From an uncultured Serinicoccus sp. (GTDB lineage Bacteria; Actinomycetota; Actinomycetes; Actinomycetales; Dermatophilaceae), in contig NZ_CANKYH010000002.1 in NCBI RefSeq assembly GCF_947487915.1, positions 310,001-374,000 on the forward strand: DNA of 64,000 bases. The letters are read 5' to 3'. The position numbers and the translations under genes are program-made. Shown in pieces: positions 10,036-18,068 of this stretch. Positions within the stretch are counted from its first letter, which is position 1, and each line of letters starts with the position of its first letter. A model generated the notes under the pieces. That model worked only from the letters and a program-made list of their open reading frames with translations. It was not told the DNA's origin and made no database searches.

Positions 10036-11193
10036 ATGACCAGCGCCCGTGAGCACGCCCGCGCGGCCGGCCACGTCGTGTGGGACCCGCTGCGGGAGGA
10101 GATCAGCACCAGCGCCACCCGGACCAGGCTGCGCCGCTTGCGCGCCCGCGCGTGGCTCATCCTGCAGGCGGCGACCGGCGCCGTCCTGGCGTGGTTCATC
10201 GCGCACGACCTGCTGGGCCACGCCCTGCCCTTCTTCGCCCCCATCACCGCCATGATCTGCCTGGGCCTGACCTACGGCGACCGGGTGCGGCGGATCGCCG
10301 AGCTCACCGTGGGGGTCGCCATCGGGGTGGCCATCGGCGACGTCTTCGTGCACGCCTTCGGCACCGGGCTGTGGCAGATCTTCGCGGTCTGCGTGGTGGC
10401 CATGGGCCTCGCGGTCCTCGCCGGCGCGGGCCAGCTGCTCATGATGCAGGCCGGCATCCAGGGGGTCATCATCACCACCCTGGTGGCCAGCGACGGCGAG
10501 GCGTTCAGCCGGTGGCTGGACGCGGCGGTGGGCGGGTCGGTGGCGCTCGTCATCGCCATGCTGGCGCCTATGCGCTCGACGACCAAGCGACCGCGGGAGC
10601 GGATCATCGCGCTCGTGGGGCACCTCGCCGAGGTGCTCACCGACACCACCCAGGCCCTGCGCAATCGGGACGAGGGCCGGGCCACCCGGGCCCTGGCGAC
10701 CGCCCGCGGGCTGTCCGCCGAGCTGGTGGCCCTGCAGGACACGACCGCGGAGGCGGCCGCGGCCGCCCGGCTGGCACCGCTGCTCTCCGGGGTGCACCGC
10801 GCCGAGGTGCTGGAGATCAAGGCGCTGCTGCAGCCGCTGGACCTGGCCATCCGCAACGTGCGGGTGCTCGCGCGGCGCGCGGAGTCCGCCGTCGGCAACC
10901 ACGAGTTCGTCCCGGACTCCTACACCGACATGGTCGAGGGGCTCGCCGAGGCCGCTGCCGTGCTGCAGGAGCAGCTCACCCGCCGCGAACCCCTGGGTGC
11001 GGCCCAGGAGGACCTGGTGCACCTGGCCCGGCAGTCCACCTGGGGGCACTCGCGGGCAGGGCTGTCCGCGGAGGTCCTCCGCGCGCAGGTGCGCTCGACC
11101 GTCGTGGACCTGCTGGTCCTGTCCGGCATGACGCTGCAGGAGGCGCGACGCCGGGTGCCGCCCACCCGCGACGAGATGGACCCGGCCGGCTGA
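10036..11193 (+). CDS. FUSC / aromatic acid exporter-like membrane protein
   Basis: 385 residues. The N-terminal half shows closely spaced hydrophobic helices (about 38-62, 82-102, 108-128, 132-150, 158-178), including FFAPITAMICLGLTYGDRVRR, the pattern of the FUSC/ArAE domain. The C-terminal half is a soluble helical region typical of these transporters. Members export aromatic acids or other small organics, or act in envelope stress; the substrate here is not known. It ends convergently with the thiopeptide operon. A GC-rich hairpin at 11232-11253 lies just beyond the stop. GC content up to here is that of the core genome. Confidence 0.75.
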   Translation: MTSAREHARAAGHVVWDPLREEISTSATRTRLRRLRARAWLILQAATGAVLAWFIAHDLLGHALPFFAPITAMICLGLTYGDRVRRIAELTVGVAIGVAIGDVFVHAFGTGLWQIFAVCVVAMGLAVLAGAGQLLMMQAGIQGVIITTLVASDGEAFSRWLDAAVGGSVALVIAMLAPMRSTTKRPRERIIALVGHLAEVLTDTTQALRNRDEGRATRALATARGLSAELVALQDTTAEAAAAARLAPLLSGVHRAEVLEIKALLQPLDLAIRNVRVLARRAESAVGNHEFVPDSYTDMVEGLAEAAAVLQEQLTRREPLGAAQEDLVHLARQSTWGHSRAGLSAEVLRAQVRSTVVDLLVLSGMTLQEARRRVPPTRDEMDPAG

Positions 11194-11231
11194 CGCCAGC
11201 GCTCACCGCCGCAGGAACCCGACCTCATCCT

Positions 11232-11253
11232 CGGCACCCTCCCACTGGTGCCG
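11232..11253 (+). terminator. Possible hairpin after the FUSC gene
   Basis: CGGCACC and GGTGCCG form a perfect 7-bp stem with an 8-nt loop, about 40 nt past the FUSC stop. No T-run follows, so it is at best a weak or bidirectional terminator between convergent genes. The rest of 11194-11364 holds no gene; it also has the 10-bp palindrome TCACGCGTGA at 11305-11314. Confidence 0.35.
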
Positions 11254-11364
11254 CCGAACCAGCTTCATCACCGGCCGACCGATCGCCGAGGACGCGGCCC
11301 TGATTCACGCGTGAGGGGCGCCCTCGCCAGTCCGACCCCCACCATCGCGAATGCCGGATCAAGC

Positions 11365-13239
11365 TCAGAGAAAGGGATGCGGCCACGTATTCACCGAGGA
11401 CTCGGGACGAGAATCCGTCCCGATGCGGGTCAGGTGACTCAAGCGGCGGTTGCTGTGACCAAAGGTCATGGGGACGAGACCAGGGACCAGAACTTTGACG
11501 CACGACAACCCAAGAACACGGTGTTCATAATCTGACTGATCGATCACGACGGTATCGAATCCTTGGTGCTCTAAACCGGACACCACCGTGGCCAACGCTT
11601 GCGCAATATCCCCGTCGAACCCCACCGCAGGTAGCTCGTCCGCGCTCACGCGAGGAGTGTGATCGAGAAATCCCAGACGACCCTGGGCGGACTCATCCCC
11701 AAAGGCGAGTGCGTGGTCTTCCAGCTCCACGACCAGACGCGGATCGCTCGCCATCGCTTGCCCACGCGCACGCTCGGACGGATCATCCCACCGCTGCACG
11801 AGAGCCACGACACAGGTGGCCAACTCCAGCAACGCGCTACGTATCGCCTGCTGGCCGTTCAGCCCGCTCGCACCCGCACACACCACTCCCGGGCGGGGCG
11901 GAGACCCCAGAGCCAACGACCAGATACTTGGAACGCCGAAGCCTTGGCTGGTGTCCATGAGCGACACCGTCATGTCGAACTCGTCCTCGATAGCGGAGAT
12001 CAACGCAAGGGCTTCCGGGTCCGTGATGGAATCCGGATCTATGGCACGCGGCGACTCGCCGAGAACCCAGTGCCGCAGAAAGGCATCCCGCTCGATGACC
12101 TCCAGTACGCCGAACAGCGCCGCTTCCTCGAGAGACCAACCCAGCGCACATCCATTGGACACTTCGTAGAGAACAGCCTCGCGCGGGTCGCCCTGTTGCC
12201 CGACGCCATAGTAGGCCAGGCCCTCTGGCACCCAGATGGGAAGGTTCGGGCCGACCGACACACCCCGAACCCAGTTCAGGCGCCTCTGCGGATCGAACCG
12301 AGGAAATCGAAAGTCCGGCGAACCGTAGGACTCCGCAGCGTGCATCCCCAGACGTCGTGGATCGAGCCGCCGACCTTGGAGTTCCTCGTAGCTGGCCCCA
12401 ACCGCGCCGGTGTCAGACCCGGGAGTCGCTCCCAGCCTCTCCAGAGCCTCCAGCAAGGCAATTCCCTGGCTGAGGTCAGGCCGCTGAGAACGTCCGTATC
12501 CCACCGCTAACGAAAGGCCCCTCATCTGAAGTTCAGCAGCACATGCGATCGTGTCGGGAACTTCTCGCCGCTCCAGCGAACGCACCACTCCGTACTCAGG
12601 GTCTACCAGGACGCCGCGCAGCTGATCCACTCTTGGGGCGAGCTCTTCACCCCGCGGAGCGGACGTGGAGTACGAGAGAACGCCTTCTTTCCGCAGGGCC
12701 GTGACGGAGTCGCGAGCGACATGGCACCTACAGCCTTCACACCCAGCAACAGGAATCAGCGTCTTGAGGCGCACCGTAAGACTGTCCGACTCGATGGTCG
12801 CCACGCGCGACGTGCCCTCTGAGCGGGCGGACGGAAGTTCGGTCAAGACCTTGTCCAATCCGCGCAAGACCGCCCTGGCCAGCGCCAGGTCCGGAAAAGC
12901 ATTGATGCGCTTCTGCGCCATCAACTCTTCGCGCGCGCGCTTGAACCCGCGTTGAGAATAGGCGTTCCAGATCTCTCTCGTGTCGGCGCATCTGCCACAT
13001 CCGAAATACCCACTCTCCGTCGGAGGGCCTACGGTCACGCCATCAAGCCGTGGCACGACCGCTACGTGCATCTCTCCCTCGCGAATCGTCTTGGGAACGA
13101 CATCACCGAGCCATGACCATGTCGTGGAGACATGAAGGAAAACTTTGGTCGGGCCACTGGAAAGAAAGGAACCATTGGAGACTTCCGCCTCGATGGCCGT
13201 CGCAAGCGGAGAATCGCCAAGAACCCGAATTTCGCTCAT
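11365..13239 (-). CDS. YcaO-domain azoline-forming cyclodehydratase (thiopeptide TbtG-like)
   Basis: 624 residues; last gene of the RiPP operon. YcaO enzymes use ATP to cyclise Cys, Ser or Thr of a precursor core into azolines. Residues 1-170 form an N-terminal domain with two CxxC pairs (Cys81/Cys84 in FGCGRC, Cys167/Cys170 in GCEGC), the zinc site of azoline-forming YcaO proteins. The YcaO core (about 235-624) has ALLEALERLG, SNGCALGWS and the ATP-binding EVIERDAF (381-387). It ends in WPHPFL, the Pro-rich C-terminus typical of azoline synthases. The ATG overlaps the upstream partner stop (ATGA). The gene is clearly less GC-rich than its core-genome neighbours, suggesting transfer. Confidence 0.9.
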   Translation of the reverse strand: MSEIRVLGDSPLATAIEAEVSNGSFLSSGPTKVFLHVSTTWSWLGDVVPKTIREGEMHVAVVPRLDGVTVGPPTESGYFGCGRCADTREIWNAYSQRGFKRAREELMAQKRINAFPDLALARAVLRGLDKVLTELPSARSEGTSRVATIESDSLTVRLKTLIPVAGCEGCRCHVARDSVTALRKEGVLSYSTSAPRGEELAPRVDQLRGVLVDPEYGVVRSLERREVPDTIACAAELQMRGLSLAVGYGRSQRPDLSQGIALLEALERLGATPGSDTGAVGASYEELQGRRLDPRRLGMHAAESYGSPDFRFPRFDPQRRLNWVRGVSVGPNLPIWVPEGLAYYGVGQQGDPREAVLYEVSNGCALGWSLEEAALFGVLEVIERDAFLRHWVLGESPRAIDPDSITDPEALALISAIEDEFDMTVSLMDTSQGFGVPSIWSLALGSPPRPGVVCAGASGLNGQQAIRSALLELATCVVALVQRWDDPSERARGQAMASDPRLVVELEDHALAFGDESAQGRLGFLDHTPRVSADELPAVGFDGDIAQALATVVSGLEHQGFDTVVIDQSDYEHRVLGLSCVKVLVPGLVPMTFGHSNRRLSHLTRIGTDSRPESSVNTWPHPFL

Positions 13240-14873
13240 TTCTTCGATGTCCAGACGGCTTGCGCCACATAAGGCATGGCTACCACATCCTCATGGTGCC
13301 CCAGAAGGCTGACCTCCAGATTGAAGTGCTGCACACTCTCCTCGACCCAGTCCTGCAACTCCTCCGGTTCGGCACGATCCGTCATGTCGCTGGACGGGCA
13401 GATACTGATGCTTCTCACCGCCGTCCCCGTCAGTGACAACTGCCTGGCCGCGAGCTCCGGTAGCGCGAGCCTTTCCGCAACCTCTGACACAGACCTCCCG
13501 TAACACCATGGCTCAGACGGCGCCGAACGGCCAAGAAACCCTGGGCCAGCGGGCACCACGTCACAGACCGTCCCAGTCGAGCCGCGCGCGAGTCGGAATA
13601 ACCTCATGGCCTTCTTGGCTCGGCTCGACAGCTGACTCTCCCAGTCGTCGACAGACCTCGATACTGTCTCCGCCTCCAGCAGCAGACCCGCCGTCGCAGC
13701 GGACGAGATCGCTGCGACCACTGCATCTCGTTCAGCGAGAAGTGCACTCGTGCGGTACCCGTAACCTACCGGCCGGGAGGGACAGTCTGACTGCATCCCT
13801 AGGCCCGCCGAACCCAACATCACCTTTCCAGCCCCCATGAGCATGGCGCGCATTCGAGTCTCCGCGTACAGCCACCCGGCGCACACAGCGCCAGTACCCC
13901 TTTCACCCGACACATGGGCGACACGAATCGGAGCCTGGATCCTCGTGTCACCGTCTGAGAGCTGGACCAGACCCTGAAGTCCGCGAGCAATCCTTGCAAG
14001 GAGCCCGTCCACCTTGACCGGATCTCCATGATCTTCCTGTGCTCGAGGGGCGTCCGAGCGAGGCACCCATGCCCACTCCTGCGGACTGGCGCAGCGGGGG
14101 TCCAGACGCAGAGCCTTCTCCACCCCGTCGGCCCCCACGAGCGTTGTGCTTAACCAAGGGTGGGGCGCATGCGGTTCGTCCAGCCCGACATACCTGGGCG
14201 CAAGAGCGGCAACCACCTCCAACGCACGAAGGTGTGCCCGGGACGTGACATCCAGATCGGTGCAGGGCACGACGACATCTCCCTGCCAGTACGCCGAGCC
14301 CTCTCTCTCGTCCACGCACTGCAGGGTCACGGCGCGCCCGTGCTCCCCGCGGCTTCCCGAGTGCCGGTTCGCGCCCCGCCCCACGAGCTCCGCACCCGGA
14401 CCACGCCCATGCACGGTGGCACGCGGCCGGTCACCTGACCATTCTCGGTCCGTCAGCTGACTCGAGGCGATGGCGAGCACGTCGCGAAGGTCGCACGAGC
14501 CAGGCATCGGCGCTCCTTCCTGCTCCAGCCGCCCCCTCCAGTGTCGGTCGAATAAGACGGGTCCGGCCTTCGGTTTCGCGCGGGCTGCGCCTTCATGAGC
14601 TCGGCACGGCTTGATCAGCCCCAGGCCGAGCAGAAGGTCCAGTCCGTTCTCGCGCCCCGAACCACTCCCGAAGAGCTGGACAAGATCGTCCCACGAGAAG
14701 CCATGACCCTGCCCCTCGTCCACTCGCCCATACCTGAGGATTTCCGCAAGCGCCCTGCTGAACGCGCGCCCGTGCACATACGTGACACCCCCCGCGTGGA
14801 GGAGTACAGCACCGTTGGGGCCTGGCGAAAGGTGACACTCCTCGGACATCACGTAGCGACCGCAGGACGTCAT
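13236..14873 (-). CDS. RRE-containing ThiF-like cyclodehydratase partner (thiopeptide TbtF-like)
   Basis: 545 residues, between the YcaO gene and the oxidase gene with ATGA overlaps on both sides. Residues about 15-95 (AVLLHAGGVTYVHGRAFSR through DLLLGLGLIKPC) look like a PqqD-type winged-helix RiPP recognition element, the part that grips the leader peptide. The rest is poorly conserved, as in 'ocin-ThiF-like' proteins. In thiomuracin biosynthesis TbtF binds the leader and presents the core to the YcaO enzyme. Assignment rests on the RRE-like N-terminus, length, and position between E- and G-type genes. ATG at 14873 was chosen for its ATGA overlap; Met9 is an alternative. Confidence 0.7.
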   Translation of the reverse strand: MTSCGRYVMSEECHLSPGPNGAVLLHAGGVTYVHGRAFSRALAEILRYGRVDEGQGHGFSWDDLVQLFGSGSGRENGLDLLLGLGLIKPCRAHEGAARAKPKAGPVLFDRHWRGRLEQEGAPMPGSCDLRDVLAIASSQLTDREWSGDRPRATVHGRGPGAELVGRGANRHSGSRGEHGRAVTLQCVDEREGSAYWQGDVVVPCTDLDVTSRAHLRALEVVAALAPRYVGLDEPHAPHPWLSTTLVGADGVEKALRLDPRCASPQEWAWVPRSDAPRAQEDHGDPVKVDGLLARIARGLQGLVQLSDGDTRIQAPIRVAHVSGERGTGAVCAGWLYAETRMRAMLMGAGKVMLGSAGLGMQSDCPSRPVGYGYRTSALLAERDAVVAAISSAATAGLLLEAETVSRSVDDWESQLSSRAKKAMRLFRLARGSTGTVCDVVPAGPGFLGRSAPSEPWCYGRSVSEVAERLALPELAARQLSLTGTAVRSISICPSSDMTDRAEPEELQDWVEESVQHFNLEVSLLGHHEDVVAMPYVAQAVWTSKK

Positions 14874-16180
14874 CAGAACACCATCTCATGGATGGGCTCC
14901 AGATGGTTCAACGCCTCAGGTAGCAAACTCTTCAGTAATCGATTGTCCATCATCCCGATCGGGGTGACGCTCAGACCGAATGCTGTGCAGGCAAGATGGA
15001 TGGACTGCGCTAGACCACCTGCCTCTCGGAGCAGCAGAGAATAGGCTATCCCGTCGTACTTGGACCCATACATTCGATAGTCTGCAAACATGGAGAGCAG
15101 TGCAGCTGGAGGGTCGCTCTCCAGTCTTTCTTCCGCCATACGTAGAACAGACTTGGCCAAGGCGCTCAAGGGCCCGACCTGCCACAGGTTGTCCCGGAAG
15201 GCATCGTAGAAATACACACCAGGAGCTAGCCCTTCGACGTTTCGGACCACAATAAATATCTCGATTCCGTACAGTGCGCCACCACTGGCGTACGAGCCGC
15301 GAGGCTTCACCTCTTCCTCGCCTGCACATGTGAGTGACTTCCTGCATGACAACCGAAGCATGCTGAGGAAATCTGAACTCCGCAGCCCTCGTCCGCCTTC
15401 CGGTGTACGCGAACGTCGTGAGAGAAAGACGGATGATATGTCCGAGACGCAGCCAGGCGGAAGATCTGGCATAGGGTCTCGTGCACGTTCCCAGCCCAGT
15501 TCCTCGCCAGACGGGTGTCGGCGGGTGGCAAGGCGGCCCAGGTCCCCGTTGAAGCCGACCGGCAGCCGCCCGCCAGAGCTGTACCGCCAGCGTTCATGGA
15601 CTAGTGCGTCTTCGAAGGCCCATCCCTCAAACCTCGGGGGACCGACACCGTCCTGGCCACCACTCGCAAGACCAAGAGTCCGCGCGTCACTCAACAGTTC
15701 GTGTATCAAGTCATCCCCTGGGTCCTCGCGTGCCGGGTGCGGCAGGCCCACCAGGATCGCCAGGCATGCGGGAGAGACAACGAGGCTGCCCGACGCCTCC
15801 GGCGACGACACGGTCCACCAGAACCCCGGTCCAGGCCGGAGGTAGGCCGACACGTTCAGACGAAACGGGTCCGGGGCACTTCCAGGCGGCTCCGGTCCAA
15901 CCGTTCTGACCGTCGCCGGGTGAACCTCGTAGCCGAGGTCGCCACCCTCGAGCTCTACACACTTGTCCAGCCACCAACGGTCCGCCAGCTCCCCGCCCGT
16001 CGTCCCGAGTTGACGGACCAGATCCGCTCTGGAAAGGCCCTCTCGGAGCCGGTCCATGCCATTATCGTCGAGCGCCGGGACACGTACAGCATGCGCACCC
16101 GAGAAAAGAATGACGCCGTCTGGACTATGGACCTTGAGGACGCCAGACCTGGCGCGGTACCGAATCTGCAACTGCTTCAC
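14873..16180 (-). CDS. SagB-type FMN azoline dehydrogenase (thiopeptide TbtE-like)
   Basis: 435 residues from a GTG at 16180, 10 bp after the preceding gene. The C-terminal half is a nitroreductase-fold dehydrogenase. SRRSRTPEGG supplies FMN-phosphate arginines, then GSYASGGALYGIEIFIV, GLAPGVYFYD and the cofactor-edge segment LLREAGGLAQSIHLACTAFGL with TPIGMMDN. These are the usual SagB/McbC landmarks. It should oxidise thiazolines to thiazoles (and oxazolines to oxazoles) after YcaO cyclisation. The N-terminal 150 residues are a divergent SagB N-domain. The stop overlaps the next gene (ATGA). Confidence 0.88.
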   Translation of the reverse strand: MKQLQIRYRARSGVLKVHSPDGVILFSGAHAVRVPALDDNGMDRLREGLSRADLVRQLGTTGGELADRWWLDKCVELEGGDLGYEVHPATVRTVGPEPPGSAPDPFRLNVSAYLRPGPGFWWTVSSPEASGSLVVSPACLAILVGLPHPAREDPGDDLIHELLSDARTLGLASGGQDGVGPPRFEGWAFEDALVHERWRYSSGGRLPVGFNGDLGRLATRRHPSGEELGWERARDPMPDLPPGCVSDISSVFLSRRSRTPEGGRGLRSSDFLSMLRLSCRKSLTCAGEEEVKPRGSYASGGALYGIEIFIVVRNVEGLAPGVYFYDAFRDNLWQVGPLSALAKSVLRMAEERLESDPPAALLSMFADYRMYGSKYDGIAYSLLLREAGGLAQSIHLACTAFGLSVTPIGMMDNRLLKSLLPEALNHLEPIHEMVF

Positions 16181-16190
16181 CAGGCAGCCT

Positions 16191-17174
16191 CTACGTCAAC
16201 CTGGCCAAACCGTCGGGCCAGGCCCAGGAATCGATAGAACGAATGCGATCCAGCGCTGACTGTCCCGTGATCTCCTCGCCCAGCCGGGCCAACATGAAGG
16301 CCATCCAATACCGATGCCAGAATCGCACCCCTGAGCGTGTAATATCATAGTACAACACATTTACCGCAAAGCGGAGCGTTTCGAAGTGCAAACTACCTGG
16401 AACGACGTGTCGCCAGCGGGTGTCCCCTAACAGGTCACGATGAAATTGACTCATGTTCTTTCCTGGCTCGATGGTCGTGGCGCCAAGACCTGGAGGGTAG
16501 TCCCCTCCTTCTGCTCCTATCACTTTCACAATAGAGGACAATTGCCCGTCGAGCAAGCTGCCATACTGGCTGAACCCTTCATTCCGCGATCGCTCGAGCA
16601 GAGCGTGAAGCGCCGGTCGAAGACGTTGGTAATCCTCGCCCCAATCGTTCCTCATGCGCAATGGTTCCGCGCCGACGGCCGGCACCGACGCACGGGACAA
16701 GAAGCCCTCGGCGTGGGACTCAAACGTTGGGAATACATCCTCGAGTCCCCGTGCGCTCAGCGCCTTGGCGAAGTCGAGCATCCACACAAGGGAGGACCGC
16801 ACCCGCTGTGCATAGGAACAGCGCGGCCCAACACTGTCCAGCACTGCGCCGTTGGTCGCCATGAGACAGGACTCGAACAACTCTGCATGCTCTCGCGATG
16901 AGTGTCGAGCCAGGCGTGACTGTCCCGCCCCCTCGTACACATCCACGTTGTCGCATGGCAAGCCGCCGTGAAGGGCGCGTCGGGCCGTGACCAAGGTTTC
17001 GGCGCGACGTCGATGCCACGCCGGAACAACCAGGCTCAACCGAGTGGCATCTGAACCGCTTCGGTCAAAGTACGCGGCGCCGGTCAGAGCCGGAAAGTCT
17101 GCGAAGATTGTCTGGACGGAGGCTTCTGCCTCAGTGGGCTCTGCAGATGACGCCTCTGTGTGCCGCGAGACCAT
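16191..17174 (-). CDS. Probable thiopeptide pyridine synthase (TbtD-like [4+2] cyclase)
   Basis: 327 residues from the ATG at 17174, with AGGAAG six bases ahead, 3 bp after the elimination protein. It has no catalytic motif readable on its own. Its size, its place between C- and E-type genes, and a C-terminal block (HFETLRFAVNVLYYDITRSG, then a WHRYW segment at about 265-305) resemble the pyridine synthases that fold like the LanB elimination domain. Those enzymes join two dehydroalanines by formal aza-[4+2] cycloaddition and expel the leader, making the central pyridine of a thiopeptide. It decides whether the product is a macrocyclic thiopeptide or a linear azole peptide, so a structural comparison matters. 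The alternative is a diverged LanB-C paralogue. Confidence 0.6.
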   Translation of the reverse strand: MVSRHTEASSAEPTEAEASVQTIFADFPALTGAAYFDRSGSDATRLSLVVPAWHRRRAETLVTARRALHGGLPCDNVDVYEGAGQSRLARHSSREHAELFESCLMATNGAVLDSVGPRCSYAQRVRSSLVWMLDFAKALSARGLEDVFPTFESHAEGFLSRASVPAVGAEPLRMRNDWGEDYQRLRPALHALLERSRNEGFSQYGSLLDGQLSSIVKVIGAEGGDYPPGLGATTIEPGKNMSQFHRDLLGDTRWRHVVPGSLHFETLRFAVNVLYYDITRSGVRFWHRYWMAFMLARLGEEITGQSALDRIRSIDSWAWPDGLARLT

Positions 17175-17177
17175 CAG

Positions 17178-18068
17178 TCACTTCCTGCCATCAAGGTGCT
17201 TGTCGAGCAAACAGTACAGGCTGTGCTGGGCGGAGCTAGGAACCCCAAGCCGGTTTGCCATGAGATGTACCGCGCGGCCCCAGAACACTGGCTGCTGGCC
17301 TGAAGACATCATGTGAGCAACGATGAGCGATGCTCGTGCCCAGCAGACGATCCAATCGCTACCAGCGTCACCTGGCAGTTCGACAGAAGCTCTGTCGACG
17401 ATGTTCCTGGCCAGCCCACGGATGCGGTCGAGCGCCCTCGGCGTGCACCACGATTCTTCAAGTCTTGGCAGAGGGGCATACTGGCCTGCTGCCGGGCTGG
17501 GGTCCGTCATGGCCACCGGACTGCCGGCACAGAACGTGATTCCCACAGCACACGACACGGCGTACAGGACTTCGCGTTGAACGGAGCTCGAACTCTGTCG
17601 AGCATCCACGGCCAGCGCGCTCGAGAAACCGAACGACTGCATGAGGTGCCAGGAATCGGCGTGGGCACCGAAAGCGCCTCTGTCGGGCACGAAGGTCACT
17701 GCTCTGATGCTTCCGGGCTCCACGAGACCGCTGAGATAGCTCGACGTTCCCTCTCTCGCTGCCATCGCTCCTGCCGCCGCCAGGTACTCGTCGAGCTTCG
17801 GACGGTCCGGGTCACTCTCCTGTCGGGAGCAGTACTGCCGGAAGGACGTCTCCATTCCATCGACGTTCAGAGCTCCCTGCGGCCGTGTGCGTAGACGGAT
17901 GTGCGGCCCGCCGTCCCAGTGCCGGATGAACCACCACGAGACGGGGCGTTCATAGCTCTTGGCCGGGCTGCCCACCTGGGAGGCGAGCCAGGCGATGGCG
18001 TCGGTACCAGAACCGGAATAGTAGAGCCGATGCTCTTCCCATCCCGGGGTTGGGCACTCAGAAGTCAA
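17178..18068 (-). CDS. LanB-type glutamate elimination protein (thiopeptide TbtC-like)
   Basis: 296 residues if started at the TTG at 18068. This start has a perfect GGAGG six bases ahead (18075-18079) and overlaps the end of the glutamylation gene by 11 bp; no closer ATG or GTG exists in frame. The N-terminus shows EEHRLYYSG, then SWWFIRHWDGGPHIRLRTRP (about 40-60), the signature of the SpaB_C/thiopeptide-type elimination domain that removes glutamate from glutamylated Ser/Thr to give Dha/Dhb. The C-terminal helix block includes WARASLIVAHMMSSG. It is paired with the separate N-domain gene upstream, the split arrangement used in thiopeptide clusters. Confidence 0.82.
   Translation of the reverse strand: MTSECPTPGWEEHRLYYSGSGTDAIAWLASQVGSPAKSYERPVSWWFIRHWDGGPHIRLRTRPQGALNVDGMETSFRQYCSRQESDPDRPKLDEYLAAAGAMAAREGTSSYLSGLVEPGSIRAVTFVPDRGAFGAHADSWHLMQSFGFSSALAVDARQSSSSVQREVLYAVSCAVGITFCAGSPVAMTDPSPAAGQYAPLPRLEESWCTPRALDRIRGLARNIVDRASVELPGDAGSDWIVCWARASLIVAHMMSSGQQPVFWGRAVHLMANRLGVPSSAQHSLYCLLDKHLDGRK

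Noticed and set aside
8128..11049. 973-codon minus-strand open frame bridging several genes
   Set aside because: Runs antisense to the FUSC and TIGR03085 genes and out of frame within the ABC gene; no family features.
11305..11314. TCACGCGTGA palindrome as an attachment site of the island
   Set aside because: No second copy was seen near the right boundary and no integrase is present; a 10-bp palindrome is easily found by chance.
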